Both the position numbers and the translations under genes were made by a program. DNA of 64,000 nt, taken from Marinithermus hydrothermalis DSM 14884. GTDB lineage: Bacteria; Deinococcota; Deinococci; Deinococcales; Marinithermaceae. The stretch is taken from NCBI RefSeq assembly GCF_000195335.1, contig NC_015387.1, positions 1,360,001-1,424,000 of the forward strand, read 5' to 3'. The first letter of the stretch is position 1; each line of letters starts with the position of its first letter. This document shows, in pieces, positions 46,183 through 54,517 of this stretch. The notes under the pieces are model-generated. The model ran no database searches, had not been told where the DNA came from, and was given only the letters and a program-made list of their open reading frames with translations.

Positions 46183-47307
46183 CTACACCAACGCGCGGGC
46201 GCGCGCCACCGCCTCACGGAAGCATGCCACCGCCCGGTCCACCTCCGCTTCCGTGGTGTACCGCCCCACGCTAAACCGCACCGAGGCGCGGGCCTCCGCC
46301 CGCGTGCGGCCGATCGCCATCAGAACGTGGGAGGGCTCGAGGCTACCCGCACTACACGCCGAGCCCGAGCTCGCCGCGACCCCCAACAGGTCCAGGTTCA
46401 AGAGCAGCCCCTCCCCGTCCGCCTCCAGCACCGTGACGTTCACGTGCTTGGGACCGCGCTGGGTGGGGTGGCCGTTCAACTCGACGCCTTCCACCGCCAA
46501 CAGGCCCCGCTCGAGCCGCTCGCGCAGCGCCGTCATGCGGGGCTGCTCCTCCGGGAGGCGCGCCACCGCTTGCTCGGCCGCGTAGGCCATCCCCACCACG
46601 CCGGCTAGGTTCTCGGTGCCCCCGCGCCATCCCTTCTCCTGCTTACCCGGAATGAGGGGGGTGAGCTCAAGACCCCGCCGCACATAGAGCGCCCCAGCCC
46701 CCTTGGGCCCATAGAACTTGTGTGCGCTGATCGAGACCAGGTCCGCCCCCACCTCGTCCACCCGGAAGGGGATCGTGCCGAAGGCCTGTACCGCGTCGGT
46801 GTGGAAGACCACCCCCCGCTCGCGGCAAAGCGCGGCGATCTCCCGCACCGGGTACAGGGTTCCGAGCTCGTTGTTGAGCGTCATCACGCTCACGAGCACC
46901 GTGTCCCCCCGCAACGCCTCGGCCACCTGCTCAGGATGAATCAGGCCGTAGCGGTCGGGCTCGAGACGGGTGACGGCAAACCCGCGCTGCTCGAGCCAGT
47001 GGGCCGCCCCCAAGACGGCCGAGTGCTCCACGGCCGTCACGACGAGATGCCCCCGGCCGCGCGCCAGCATCGTGCCCATCAACGCGAGCGCGTCCGCCTC
47101 CGTACCCCCTGAGGTGAACACAAGCTCGCGTGGGTGCGCGCCCAATGCAGCCGCGAGCCGCTCCCGAGCTTCCTCCAGGAGGGCTTTGGCCTTCCGTCCC
47201 ACCGCGTGCACTGAGCTAGGGTTGCCCCAGACCTCGAGGGCCTCGAGCATGCGGGCCTTAACCTCGGGGTCTAGGGGCGTCGTGGCCGCGTAATCCAGGT
47301 AGATCAT
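46183..47307 (-). CDS. iscS: Cysteine desulfurase (IscS/NifS)
   Basis: PLP enzyme that takes sulfur from cysteine for Fe-S clusters and thio-tRNA. The 374-aa protein starts MIYLDYAATTPLDPEVKARM and shows EHSAVLGAAHWLEQRG, VSVMTLNNELGTLYPVREIA, the PLP Lys in SISAHKFYGPKGAGAL, GGTENLAGVVG and the sulfur-carrying Cys in SSGSACSAGSLEPSHVL. Start at ATG 47307, because the upstream in-frame extension overlaps the regulator gene. It is 4 nt downstream of the iscR-like gene, forming an iscRS pair; no iscU follows here. Confidence 0.95.
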   Translation of the reverse strand: MIYLDYAATTPLDPEVKARMLEALEVWGNPSSVHAVGRKAKALLEEARERLAAALGAHPRELVFTSGGTEADALALMGTMLARGRGHLVVTAVEHSAVLGAAHWLEQRGFAVTRLEPDRYGLIHPEQVAEALRGDTVLVSVMTLNNELGTLYPVREIAALCRERGVVFHTDAVQAFGTIPFRVDEVGADLVSISAHKFYGPKGAGALYVRRGLELTPLIPGKQEKGWRGGTENLAGVVGMAYAAEQAVARLPEEQPRMTALRERLERGLLAVEGVELNGHPTQRGPKHVNVTVLEADGEGLLLNLDLLGVAASSGSACSAGSLEPSHVLMAIGRTRAEARASVRFSVGRYTTEAEVDRAVACFREAVARARALV

Positions 47308-47311
47308 GGGG

Positions 47312-47779
47312 TTACGAGGGGTTGGGAGACGGGGGCGCCTCGGGCTCGATCTGAACGAGTTTTCGCGCCTCGATGAGGCGGCGTTCCTCGATGAGATCGC
47401 GGAGCGTGGTCTTGCCCAAAACTTCACGCATCGCGGCGTCCACGCGCTTCCACAGGTTCTCGGTCGAGCAGTGCCCCACCTGCCAGCACGACTCGGGGTC
47501 CTCGAGGCAGCTGACGGGCGCGAGGCTGCCCTCCATGGCCTCGACGACCTCGAGGGCGGTGATGTTCTCAGGGGATCGCGCCAGGCGATACCCCCCCTTG
47601 GCTCCGCGCACGCTGCGGATGAACCCCGCTCGGCGCAGCGCGGCGGCGATCTGCTCGAGGTAGTGCTGGCTGATCTCCTGCGCTTCCGCCACGTCTTTGA
47701 GCGGAACGGGCCCAGGCCCGCGCAATCCGATCTCTACGAGCGCACGCAGGCCGTACTGGGCTTTGGTCGATACCCACAT
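47312..47779 (-). CDS. Rrf2-family regulator, IscR-like
   Basis: A 155-aa winged-helix regulator (MWVSTKAQYGLRALVEIGLR, then KDVAEAQEISQHYLEQIAAALRRAGFIRSVRGAKGGYRLA). Three Cys in SCLEDPESCWQVGHCST lie where IscR binds its [2Fe-2S] cluster, with spacing C-x6-C-x5-C rather than x5-x5. Together with the adjacent iscS this suggests an Fe-S-status sensor. A complete leaderless promoter precedes it. A Pro-rich end (EAPPSPNPS) is unusual. CymR-type function (cysteine metabolism) is the alternative. Confidence 0.85.
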   Translation of the reverse strand: MWVSTKAQYGLRALVEIGLRGPGPVPLKDVAEAQEISQHYLEQIAAALRRAGFIRSVRGAKGGYRLARSPENITALEVVEAMEGSLAPVSCLEDPESCWQVGHCSTENLWKRVDAAMREVLGKTTLRDLIEERRLIEARKLVQIEPEAPPSPNPS

Positions 47780-47785
47780 GCCTCT

Positions 47786-47814
47786 ATCTTAAACCCATAA
47801 AAGCCGGGTGACAA
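47786..47814 (-). promoter_or_regulatory. Leaderless promoter of the iscR-like gene
   Basis: On minus: TTGTCA (47814-47809), exactly 17 nt, TAAGAT (47791-47786), then 6 nt to the ATG at 47779. This is the clearest complete leaderless promoter in the window. Confidence 0.75.
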
Positions 47815-47824
47815 TATATACTTT

Positions 47825-48616
47825 CTAGCGCCGCAGCAAGAGGGCCAGGAAGAACAGGGTCGCCTGCACCAGCACGATCGCCGCGCCGCTTGGAACGTCC
47901 CATCCGTACGAGATCCACAACCCCACCGGGGCGCTGATCACGCCGATCAGGACGCTCACAAGGGTCATCCCGTAAAAAGTCCGACTCAACAAGCGCGCCG
48001 TCGCTGCGGGAATCACCATAAAGGAAGCCACCAACACGATCCCCACCACCTTGACCGCCACGACCACCGTCACCGCGATCAACACGGTCAGGAGGTAGTC
48101 GTCCCGCTCCACCCGCAAGCGATCCGAGAGCGCGAGCTCCCGGTCGAAGGTTGCATAAGCAAACCGTCCCCACGCGGGTAAGGCCAAGAGCGTCCCCCCC
48201 ACCACCCCCAGCACCACCCAAAGGTCCGCCGGCACGACCGCAAGGATCGAGCCGAACAAGTAGGCAAACGCGTCCGCGGTGTACTCTCGCCGCAAGGACA
48301 AGAACAGCACGCCCAAGGCCACCGCGAGCGAGAAGAAGATGCCTACGGCCGTGTCTCCCCCCAGCGCGGTGCGCGCCCGCACCCAGGCGATCCCTAAGGC
48401 CACCACCACCGTGAAGGGCACCGCGACCCAAAGGGGATTCGTGCCCAGCAAAATCCCCAGCGCCACCCCTCCAAACGCCGCGTGGGCTAGGCCGCTCCCC
48501 AGGAAACTCATGCCGCGCTGCACCACGAACACTCCGTAGTAGCTCGCCAACCCCCCCACCAGGATTCCCGCGATCAACGCGCGCTGCATGAACGGCAGAC
48601 TCAAGGCTTCAAGCAT
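47825..48616 (-). CDS. Zinc/manganese-type ABC transporter permease (ZnuB/MntB family)
   Basis: A 263-aa ABC-3 family permease with about eight membrane helices (for example LIAGILVGGLASYYGVFVVQ and VVAVKVVGIVLVASFMVIPA). The family stretches RGMSFLGSGLAHAAFGGVALG and SFMVIPAATARLLSR are present. The start at ATG 48616 overlaps the ATPase gene by 8 nt. With the upstream ATPase and Fur-family gene it forms a metal-uptake unit. No solute-binding protein is encoded alongside, so it must be supplied from elsewhere. Confidence 0.92.
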   Translation of the reverse strand: MLEALSLPFMQRALIAGILVGGLASYYGVFVVQRGMSFLGSGLAHAAFGGVALGILLGTNPLWVAVPFTVVVALGIAWVRARTALGGDTAVGIFFSLAVALGVLFLSLRREYTADAFAYLFGSILAVVPADLWVVLGVVGGTLLALPAWGRFAYATFDRELALSDRLRVERDDYLLTVLIAVTVVVAVKVVGIVLVASFMVIPAATARLLSRTFYGMTLVSVLIGVISAPVGLWISYGWDVPSGAAIVLVQATLFFLALLLRR

Positions 48617-49409
48617 CCGTTCCTCCCGCGTTAAAGGCCATGCGGTGCGCGTGTCCCACGTGCCCAAACGCTCGGCGCAGGCACTCCTCGGAAAGGGCCC
48701 GTTCCGGAGGTCCAAACCCGATCAACCGACGGTTCAACACCAGCACGTGCGAGGCGTGATGGCGCGCGGCCTCCCAATCGTGCGTCACCATCAGGATCGT
48801 CGCCCTCGTCTCTCGCTGGTAGGCCTCCAGCAACCGGTACAGGTCCTGCTCCCCGACCGCATCGATCCCGGTAGCAGGTTCATCGAGAAGCACCAGCTCC
48901 GGACGGCGCACCAAAGCGCGCGCCAGGTAGACCCGCTGCAACTCCCCCCCCGAAAGCCGCGCGAGAGGGCGCTCCACGAGGTGCGCTGCACCCACCCGCG
49001 CCAGCGCCTCGAGGGCCGCCGTGCGCTCCGCCCGCGACACCCGCATCGGCCACCGCCGCCGCAGCCCGCTCACGACCAGCTCAAAGGCCAGCGCAGGAAA
49101 GGTGCGGTCCAGGGTCTTGACCTGCGGCACGTACCCGATCCAGCCGGGCGGAACCTCCCGGGGCCGCCGCCCCAGCACCCGCAGGTGGCCCTGAGCAGGC
49201 TCCACCAACCCCAGCACGGCCTTGATCAGCGTGGACTTCCCCCCCCCGTTCGGTCCCACGATCGCCACAAAAGCTCCCTCCGGAACCGTGAAGGCAACGC
49301 GTTCGAGCGCCTGGTGGTCGCCGAAGCGCACGGTCAGGCCTCCGACCTCGAGGACCGGCGGACGCCGCTGCCCTGCCCGATCATCCCCCTTATTGAAAGA
49401 ATCTTTCAT
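48609..49409 (-). CDS. Zinc/manganese-type ABC transporter ATP-binding protein (ZnuC family)
   Basis: A 266-aa ABC ATPase with Walker A IVGPNGGGKSTLIKAVLGL, signature LSGGELQRVYLARAL, Walker B ELVLLDEPATGID and the switch His in MVTHDWEAARHHA. Q-loop GYVPQVKTLDRTFP is typical of metal importers. The ATG at 49409 overlaps the Fur-family stop as ATGA and has AGGAGG upstream; an earlier in-frame start is inside fur. Energises the ZnuB-like permease. Confidence 0.93.
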   Translation of the reverse strand: MKDSFNKGDDRAGQRRPPVLEVGGLTVRFGDHQALERVAFTVPEGAFVAIVGPNGGGKSTLIKAVLGLVEPAQGHLRVLGRRPREVPPGWIGYVPQVKTLDRTFPALAFELVVSGLRRRWPMRVSRAERTAALEALARVGAAHLVERPLARLSGGELQRVYLARALVRRPELVLLDEPATGIDAVGEQDLYRLLEAYQRETRATILMVTHDWEAARHHASHVLVLNRRLIGFGPPERALSEECLRRAFGHVGHAHRMAFNAGGTDA

Positions 49410-49843
49410 TTTTCCTCCTGACACCCGGGGCACACCCCGTACACCTCCAGGCTATGCCCCTCCACGACGAACCCGGTCTCCACGGCGAGCAGCCGCTCCA
49501 GCAGGTCCAACGCGCACGCTTCAAACGGCACCGCCCGCCCACACACGCGACAGACCAGCGCGTGCCCGTGCCCCGGCCGCGCCGCGACGTAACGGTGCTC
49601 CCCGCACGCGTCATGAAAGCGCCGGAGCAACCCCAACTCCTCCAGCAACGCCACCGTGCGGTACACGGTCGCCAGCCCCACCCCCCGCGTCGCGAGCGCC
49701 CGGGCGGCCTCCGCGACCCCGGCCCCGCTGGGACGCTCCACGAACCAGTTCCACACGGCCTCGCGTTGCGGGGTCAGCCGCACCCCAGCCGCGCGCAAGG
49801 CCCGCACCAGTTCCTCTCGCGTGGGTCGCTTCCCGTCCACCAC
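49406..49843 (-). CDS. Fur-family metalloregulator (probably Zur)
   Basis: A 145-aa Fur-fold repressor: winged helix (LRAAGVRLTPQREAVWNWFVE; GVGLATVYRTVALLEELGLL), metal site His/Glu (RRFHDACGEHRYVAARPGHGHALV) and two structural zinc CxxC pairs (CRVC, and CPGC near the end). Its position in front of znuC-znuB genes suggests zinc control. The GTG start at 49843 has no ribosome-binding site, and AT-rich -10 candidates lie 6-9 nt upstream together with a GATAATATTTTTCATTA stretch resembling a Fur-type box, so autoregulation is likely. Confidence 0.88.
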   Translation of the reverse strand: MVDGKRPTREELVRALRAAGVRLTPQREAVWNWFVERPSGAGVAEAARALATRGVGLATVYRTVALLEELGLLRRFHDACGEHRYVAARPGHGHALVCRVCGRAVPFEACALDLLERLLAVETGFVVEGHSLEVYGVCPGCQEEK

Positions 49844-49881
49844 TAATGAAAAATATTATCACCTAGATCCGCGCTGGCCAA
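49844..49881 (-). promoter_or_regulatory. Promoter and Fur-type box of the fur/znuCB operon
   Basis: On minus: TTGGCC (49881-49876), 17 nt, TAATAT (49858-49853), start GTG at 49843. GATAATATTTTTCATTA (49860-49844) overlaps the -10 and resembles half of the GATAATGATAATCATTATC Fur box. Confidence 0.5.
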
Positions 49882-49884
49882 CAC

Positions 49885-50799
49885 CTACCCCTGCCCAAAG
49901 TACCGCATGAACCAGTCCTGCAACCCCACCCAGGCCGCCTCCCCCCCGCGCGGGAGGTAGGTCACGTCCCCCGGCTCGCGGCGGAACCAGGTGTACTGTC
50001 GTTTCGCGTACCGCCACACCCCCCGCCAGTCCGCCTCGAGGGCCTCCTCGAGGCTCCACTCCCCCCTGAGGTAGCGCACCACCTCCTTGTACCCGATGGC
50101 CTGTAGCGCCGTAGGCATCCGGGGATAGCGCTCGAGCAACCCCCGCACCTCCTCCACCAGCCCCCGCGCGAACTGCGCCTCGGCCCGCGCCCGGATCCGG
50201 GGGCGCAACCAGGCGCGCTCGGGCCAGAGCACGAGCTTCCTGTAACGAAACCGCGGTGCCCGTTTCGGAAACGCGCTCGGGGGCCTGCCCGTCGCGCGCA
50301 GCACCTCGAGGGCCCGCACGAGCCGCCGAGGGTTCCCCCGCACCCGCCGCGCGTCCAAGGGGCTTGCCGCCTCGAGCTCCCGCAGCAGCGCCTCCGCGCC
50401 CCGCGCCTCGAGCTCCGCCCACAGCGCCGCCTGCACCTCGGGGTTGGGCGGCGGGAGCGCGTGGTACCCCTCGGAAAGCGTGCGGATGTAGTACCCGGTC
50501 CCCCCCACGACGAGCGGGATGCGCCCTCGCTCGAGGATCCCGGCGATCGCGCTTTCAGCATGCGCGACCCACCGGATGACATCAAAGGGTTGGTCCGGCT
50601 CCACCACGTCGATCAAATGGTGCGGCACCCCCCGCATCTCCCCTGGCGTGGGCTTGTCGGTGCCAATATCCAGCCCCTTGTACACCATGGTGGCGTCCGC
50701 GTTCACGACCTCGAGGGGGTACTCCTGCCCGAGCCGAATGGCGAGAGCGGTCTTTCCGCTCGCCGTCGGTCCGGCCAGGATGGGAATCCAATCCTTCAT
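49885..50799 (-). CDS. miaA: tRNA dimethylallyltransferase
   Basis: Adds dimethylallyl to A37 of tRNAs reading UNN codons. The 304-aa enzyme has the P-loop [72 protein letters not shown] and [22 protein letters not shown] 50799 has a TACTAT box 8 nt upstream. It diverges from hsp20 across 53 bp. Confidence 0.95.
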   Translation of the reverse strand: MKDWIPILAGPTASGKTALAIRLGQEYPLEVVNADATMVYKGLDIGTDKPTPGEMRGVPHHLIDVVEPDQPFDVIRWVAHAESAIAGILERGRIPLVVGGTGYYIRTLSEGYHALPPPNPEVQAALWAELEARGAEALLRELEAASPLDARRVRGNPRRLVRALEVLRATGRPPSAFPKRAPRFRYRKLVLWPERAWLRPRIRARAEAQFARGLVEEVRGLLERYPRMPTALQAIGYKEVVRYLRGEWSLEEALEADWRGVWRYAKRQYTWFRREPGDVTYLPRGGEAAWVGLQDWFMRYFGQG

Positions 50800-50852
50800 C
50801 CATACCCATAGTACGCGCAGTACACTGGAATAGCGGCTGGAGGTGATTCGCT

Positions 50853-51269
50853 TTGTCGCTGGAACGGCTGGACCGCTGGGAAGCTTTGGAACGCTTGGGC
50901 GAACTCAAGAAACGCTTGGATGAACTCGCACGCCGCTACGCCGGCGAGGAAGGGTTCGGCCAGTGGATGCCGGACGTGGACATTCTGGAAGAGGACGACC
51001 ACTACCTGATCCTGCTCGACGTGCCCGGGGTGAAGCCGGAGGACCTCGAGCTTTACGAGGAGGGCCGTACCCTCACCCTCGCCGGGATCCGACACCCCCG
51101 CGAAGGGCAGTACCTCAAGCGGGAGCGGCCCGAGGGGTACTTCCAGCGGGTGATCGTACTGCCGGAACCCGTCGCGGAAGGTTCAGCCGAGGCGAGCCTC
51201 AAAAACGGCGTGCTCGAGATCCGGATCGCTAAACGCCCCGGGCAGCGGGTCCAGGTGCGTCCAGAGTAA
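50853..51269 (+). CDS. Small heat-shock protein Hsp20
   Basis: A 138-aa alpha-crystallin chaperone that holds unfolding proteins. The core domain (about residues 38-128) runs from [22 protein letters not shown] through [33 protein letters not shown], with the typical A-x-x-x-N-G-V-L motif. The N-terminal arm is short and charged and the C-terminal tail lacks a clear IxI motif (RVQVRPE). The start is TTG 50853, chosen because GGAGGTGATTCGC precedes it closely. A TACACT box lies at about 50820. No CIRCE element is seen. Confidence 0.9.
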   Translation: MSLERLDRWEALERLGELKKRLDELARRYAGEEGFGQWMPDVDILEEDDHYLILLDVPGVKPEDLELYEEGRTLTLAGIRHPREGQYLKRERPEGYFQRVIVLPEPVAEGSAEASLKNGVLEIRIAKRPGQRVQVRPE

Positions 51270-51295
51270 CCCTGCCTTGCTAAGGGACCGGGCGT

Positions 51296-51901
51296 TCAGG
51301 AAGACTGTTGCGGTACGTTCTCCCGCACCACGGTGTGGCACCCACGGCAGCGGGGCTCGTACACCTCGTGCGCGCCCACCAGGATGACGGGATCGTCGTA
51401 ACGGGCGGGCTGCCCGTTAATGAGTCGTTGCGTGCGGGTCGCGGCCCGCCCGCAGCGAGGACAAACCGCGCTGAGCTTCTCCACCCATTCCGCGCGCGCC
51501 AACAGCTCAGGGATGATGCCAAAGGGCTCCCCCCGGAAATCCAGGTCCAGTCCGGCCACGATCACCCGAACCCCCTGCTCGGTCAACTCCATCACCAATT
51601 CCACCAGCCCCGCATCAAAAAACTGGACCTCGTCCACCGCCACAACCTGGGGCAGGGGGTCCTGGAGGCGTGCGCGGAGTTCCCTCGAGTCCGCGACGGC
51701 CACCGCCTCGACCCGTGTGCCGTCGTGACTAACCACGTCCGAAGCGTGGTACCGGTCATCCAAACGGGGCTTGAAGACCTGGACCCGCTGGCCGGCGATC
51801 AATGCGCGCTTGACCCGGCGGATCAACTCCTCGGACTTCCCGGAGAACATAGGGCCTACGATGGCTTCCAGCCACCCCGGATACCAGGGCAGGTACGGCA
51901 T
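51296..51901 (-). CDS. tdk: Thymidine kinase
   Basis: Salvages thymidine to dTMP. The 201-aa type II kinase has the P-loop IVGPMFSGKSEELIRRV, the DEVQFF Walker B-like motif, the lasso/lid VIVAGLDLDFRGEPFG and a structural zinc site (CPRCGRAATRTQRLING, then EPRCRGCHTV). The ATG has GGAGGGAAGT upstream. It is convergent with hsp20 (26 bp between stops). Confidence 0.95.
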   Translation of the reverse strand: MPYLPWYPGWLEAIVGPMFSGKSEELIRRVKRALIAGQRVQVFKPRLDDRYHASDVVSHDGTRVEAVAVADSRELRARLQDPLPQVVAVDEVQFFDAGLVELVMELTEQGVRVIVAGLDLDFRGEPFGIIPELLARAEWVEKLSAVCPRCGRAATRTQRLINGQPARYDDPVILVGAHEVYEPRCRGCHTVVRENVPQQSS

Positions 51902-51936
51902 ACTTCCCTCCTATATGTCGGTGGATACTGTACCAC

Positions 51937-51964
51937 GAAAAACGGCCTGCCCGGGGCAGGCCGT
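51937..51964 (-). terminator. Rho-independent terminator of rpmE
   Basis: On minus: a 10-bp stem (ACGGCCTGCC / GGCAGGCCGT, loop of 3) followed by TTTTTC. It lies 15 nt after the rpmE stop. Confidence 0.88.
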
Positions 51965-51979
51965 AGGGACGCGGGGGGG

Positions 51980-52210
51980 TTAGGCCTGTTTCTTCTTGAG
52001 GCCTTTCTTGTAGGAATCGCCGAACCGGCGCTGGAAGCGCTCCACACGCCCTTCAGTATCCACAAAGCGCTGCTGCCCGGTGTAGAAGGGGTGGCAGGAG
52101 CTGCACACCTCCACGTGAATCTCAGGCCGGGTCGAGAAGGTCTCGATCACGTTTCCACAACCGCAGATGATGCGGGCAGGCACCAGCTTCGGGTGAATCT
52201 TCTCCTTCAT
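51980..52210 (-). CDS. rpmE: Ribosomal protein L31
   Basis: A 76-aa ribosomal protein of the large subunit, starting [20 protein letters not shown]. The four zinc ligands of the C+ form are present (ICGCGN and [18 protein letters not shown]). A basic Lys tail (KKGLKKKQA) ends it. ATG 52210 is chosen because GAGGAGGAG precedes it; an in-frame upstream start lies in the leader hairpin. A strong terminator follows. Confidence 0.96.
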   Translation of the reverse strand: MKEKIHPKLVPARIICGCGNVIETFSTRPEIHVEVCSSCHPFYTGQQRFVDTEGRVERFQRRFGDSYKKGLKKKQA

Positions 52211-52223
52211 GCGCTCCTCCTCT

Positions 52224-52244
52224 CGCACGGTCTTGGCCGTGCGA
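52224..52244 (-). promoter_or_regulatory. Leader hairpin upstream of rpmE
   Basis: CGCACGG-N6-CCGTGCG forms a 7-bp stem immediately before the GAGGAGGAG ribosome-binding site of rpmE. This is a plausible target for feedback control by a ribosomal protein. Confidence 0.4.
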
Positions 52245-52327
52245 CCACAGCGTTCTTCACTCTAACACCCCCCGCACGCTAAGGCAAGCCAACAGGCTGC
52301 TCCCCGTTTTCCCGGGTCAACGCAGCC

Positions 52328-54517
52328 CTACGGGCAGGCGAGGCTGGCGCAGGTGACGTTCTCCTCGGGCGGAAAGGCGGGGGGAGCGTCCTCCCACGAC
52401 AGGGTGATGGTGCCGCCCACGAAGCTGTCGTCGATCAGGCTGTCGCCGATGACAACGAAGTTGCTGTCCATCTCCAAGATCAGCGGCGTAAAGAGCGTCA
52501 ACTCATCGACCGCGATGCTGGCGGTTTCGGTGCTGACCTCACCAAAGCAGTCCCAGTGCTCGGTGGCCTGCGCGTCGAACTGTAGGTCGACGTCGTTCCA
52601 GGTCAGCGTCTCCGTGTCGAGGGTGGCGCTGAAAATAAACCAGTCGCTGCTGCTCTCGCCGGGCAGGCCGGGTGGGGTTTTGCTGGGGTCGAACCAGGGG
52701 ATAGTGCCGCTATCGTTCACGGTAACCGTGCAAGCGCCGTCAAACGAGGAAGCGCTGAGCGTCTCCGTCCAGGTGCAGCTCGAGTCCTGCGTGGCGTGCA
52801 CCGGTATATTTTTCGGCAGGGTCGGGGAGGTTCCGGGAGCGGTGCGGTAAGGGTGAACGTCCGCCCGGACGGTGAGGGTACAGGTAACGGTAGTACGTGA
52901 GTCCCAACTGTCGAAGAGCAGAAAGTCGGTGAGGTGCATTTCGGCGTCGTAGGTGATGCGCAGCTGCCAGCGGGTGAGCGGCACCGCGTTGCTGCGGCGG
53001 CGACCCACCTCGACCTCAACCGGGCCGGCGTCCTGACCGGGCGGTAGCTTGGCGACCACTTCGGTGGCCGACCACGAGAGCACGTCGAGCGGCAGCCCAT
53101 CGACCGAGACCTTGGCGTCGGCCTGCGACTGTGCCCCGAACATCCCTGAGAGGGTGAGCTTGCCGGCGATCTCGTCGACCGCCAGGCGTTCGATGCTGGG
53201 GGCGAGCAGCGCAAACGCCGGTTGCAACTCGACGAAAACCAGCCGCGTCTCCGGGTCCTCGTGCGTCGGGGGGTTGCCTTTGTAATCGACCTCGTACTCT
53301 TTGCGCTTCATCTCGTTCCACACCGCCAGGTAGTCGAACGGCCGCTGGGCGGCGGTTTCGGGCAGATAGCGGTTGCTGCCCAGCGCCCGGTCGAAGAAGT
53401 AGTTGGCGGCAAGGTTGGCGGCACCGTCGCTAACGGGCTTGGTCCAGCCGGCGTAGACGGAGGCGCCGGCGGCCAGAAAGCCGCTCTGCATGCCGGCGCC
53501 GGTGTAGCTGCTGCAGGCGTTGATGAAGACCAGGCTGTGCTCGCTGAAGCTCATGTAGGTGCTGACGAAGTCGCCGGTGAAGGCGTAGTGCGTTTCGAAG
53601 GTATCGGTTCCATCCGGCAGGGTGTCTTCGAGGGCGGTCATCCAGACGAGCCGCAGCGTCTTCAGGTCGTCGTCGTACTTCAGTTCGCCCGCAGCGCTGA
53701 CCGGGGTCGCGGTCCAGATGCCGTAGCGCGTCTTGCCGTCGCGGCCTTGGCCCTCCCCGCCGTGAGCGTCGAGGTAGAATACGCCCACTCCGGATACCGA
53801 CTTGAGCAGGTCGACGGTGGGCGTGGGGCTGCTCGCCTGATAGCCGGCGTCTGCGAGCCAGCCGCGAATCCGGGCGCTGGGGCTGACGAAAGCGGTGCCG
53901 AGGGCGTTCATCACCAACGCCCGGCGCACCTTGGGTAGCTCGAGCTCGCCGGCCTGCAGCGGCCGCAACGCCGGTCGGGCGGGGGCATACGGCTCGAGCG
54001 CCGCCGGGTCCGCAGCCGTGTTCGTGCCGGTGCCGGTCATCGTGTTGGTCTCGCGATTGTCAACCACCAGGTAGAGCCGCCCGTCGGTAAAACGCCCCCA
54101 CACGGTGTGGTCGTCGGCCACGCCAGCCGCCTCGAACTCGGGCAACGAAACCATGAAGTCGGCCAGTTGCTGCAGCTCAGCGACGCTGCGGCCGTCGAGG
54201 CGGCCGCCGTACAGCTCATCGATCTTGGCGATCACGGTGGTGACGGCCTGCTCCCGCTCGGCGTAGGGCAGCGGCGCGCCGGTCACCGGCGGCTGCGGCG
54301 GCTGTCCGCCGCCGCTCGGCTGACCGCAGCTGGCGAGCGCCAGCACCATCAGTGGCGTTAACCTCCACAAAGCGCGATTCCAAACGGTAAAGGTGCGGTG
54401 TGCACGGGCGCCATGCCGCACCCTCAAACGCAGTCCCTCGCAGTAGGTACCGCAGATGTGATGCACTTTGCGCAGCATCGAATATAGGCGCAATATTACG
54501 GGAAAAATCTTTTTCAT
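52328..54517 (-). CDS. Caspase-fold-like (clan CD) lipoprotein with TIG-like domain
   Basis: A 729-aa protein with an unusual N-terminus: about 55 basic residues, then a lipoprotein signal (LTPLMVLALASCGQ, lipidated Cys near residue 62) and a Gly/Pro linker. Next comes a caspase/CHAT-like core with a putative catalytic His in VFYLDAHGGEGQ and Cys in LVFINACSSYTGAG, followed by LAAGASVYAGWTKPVSDGA, as in clan CD peptidases. After that are a TIG/IPT-like beta domain (LAVDEIAGKLTLSGMFG through VEVGRRRSNAVPL) and a Ser/Thr-rich C-terminal region with several Cys. ATG 54517 is taken because AAAGGAGAAACGGG and a TATAAT (54557-54552) precede it; a TTG at 54370 would give a shorter signal. Base composition differs from neighbours. 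Substrate unknown. Confidence 0.7.
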   Translation of the reverse strand: MKKIFPVILRLYSMLRKVHHICGTYCEGLRLRVRHGARAHRTFTVWNRALWRLTPLMVLALASCGQPSGGGQPPQPPVTGAPLPYAEREQAVTTVIAKIDELYGGRLDGRSVAELQQLADFMVSLPEFEAAGVADDHTVWGRFTDGRLYLVVDNRETNTMTGTGTNTAADPAALEPYAPARPALRPLQAGELELPKVRRALVMNALGTAFVSPSARIRGWLADAGYQASSPTPTVDLLKSVSGVGVFYLDAHGGEGQGRDGKTRYGIWTATPVSAAGELKYDDDLKTLRLVWMTALEDTLPDGTDTFETHYAFTGDFVSTYMSFSEHSLVFINACSSYTGAGMQSGFLAAGASVYAGWTKPVSDGAANLAANYFFDRALGSNRYLPETAAQRPFDYLAVWNEMKRKEYEVDYKGNPPTHEDPETRLVFVELQPAFALLAPSIERLAVDEIAGKLTLSGMFGAQSQADAKVSVDGLPLDVLSWSATEVVAKLPPGQDAGPVEVEVGRRRSNAVPLTRWQLRITYDAEMHLTDFLLFDSWDSRTTVTCTLTVRADVHPYRTAPGTSPTLPKNIPVHATQDSSCTWTETLSASSFDGACTVTVNDSGTIPWFDPSKTPPGLPGESSSDWFIFSATLDTETLTWNDVDLQFDAQATEHWDCFGEVSTETASIAVDELTLFTPLILEMDSNFVVIGDSLIDDSFVGGTITLSWEDAPPAFPPEENVTCASLACP

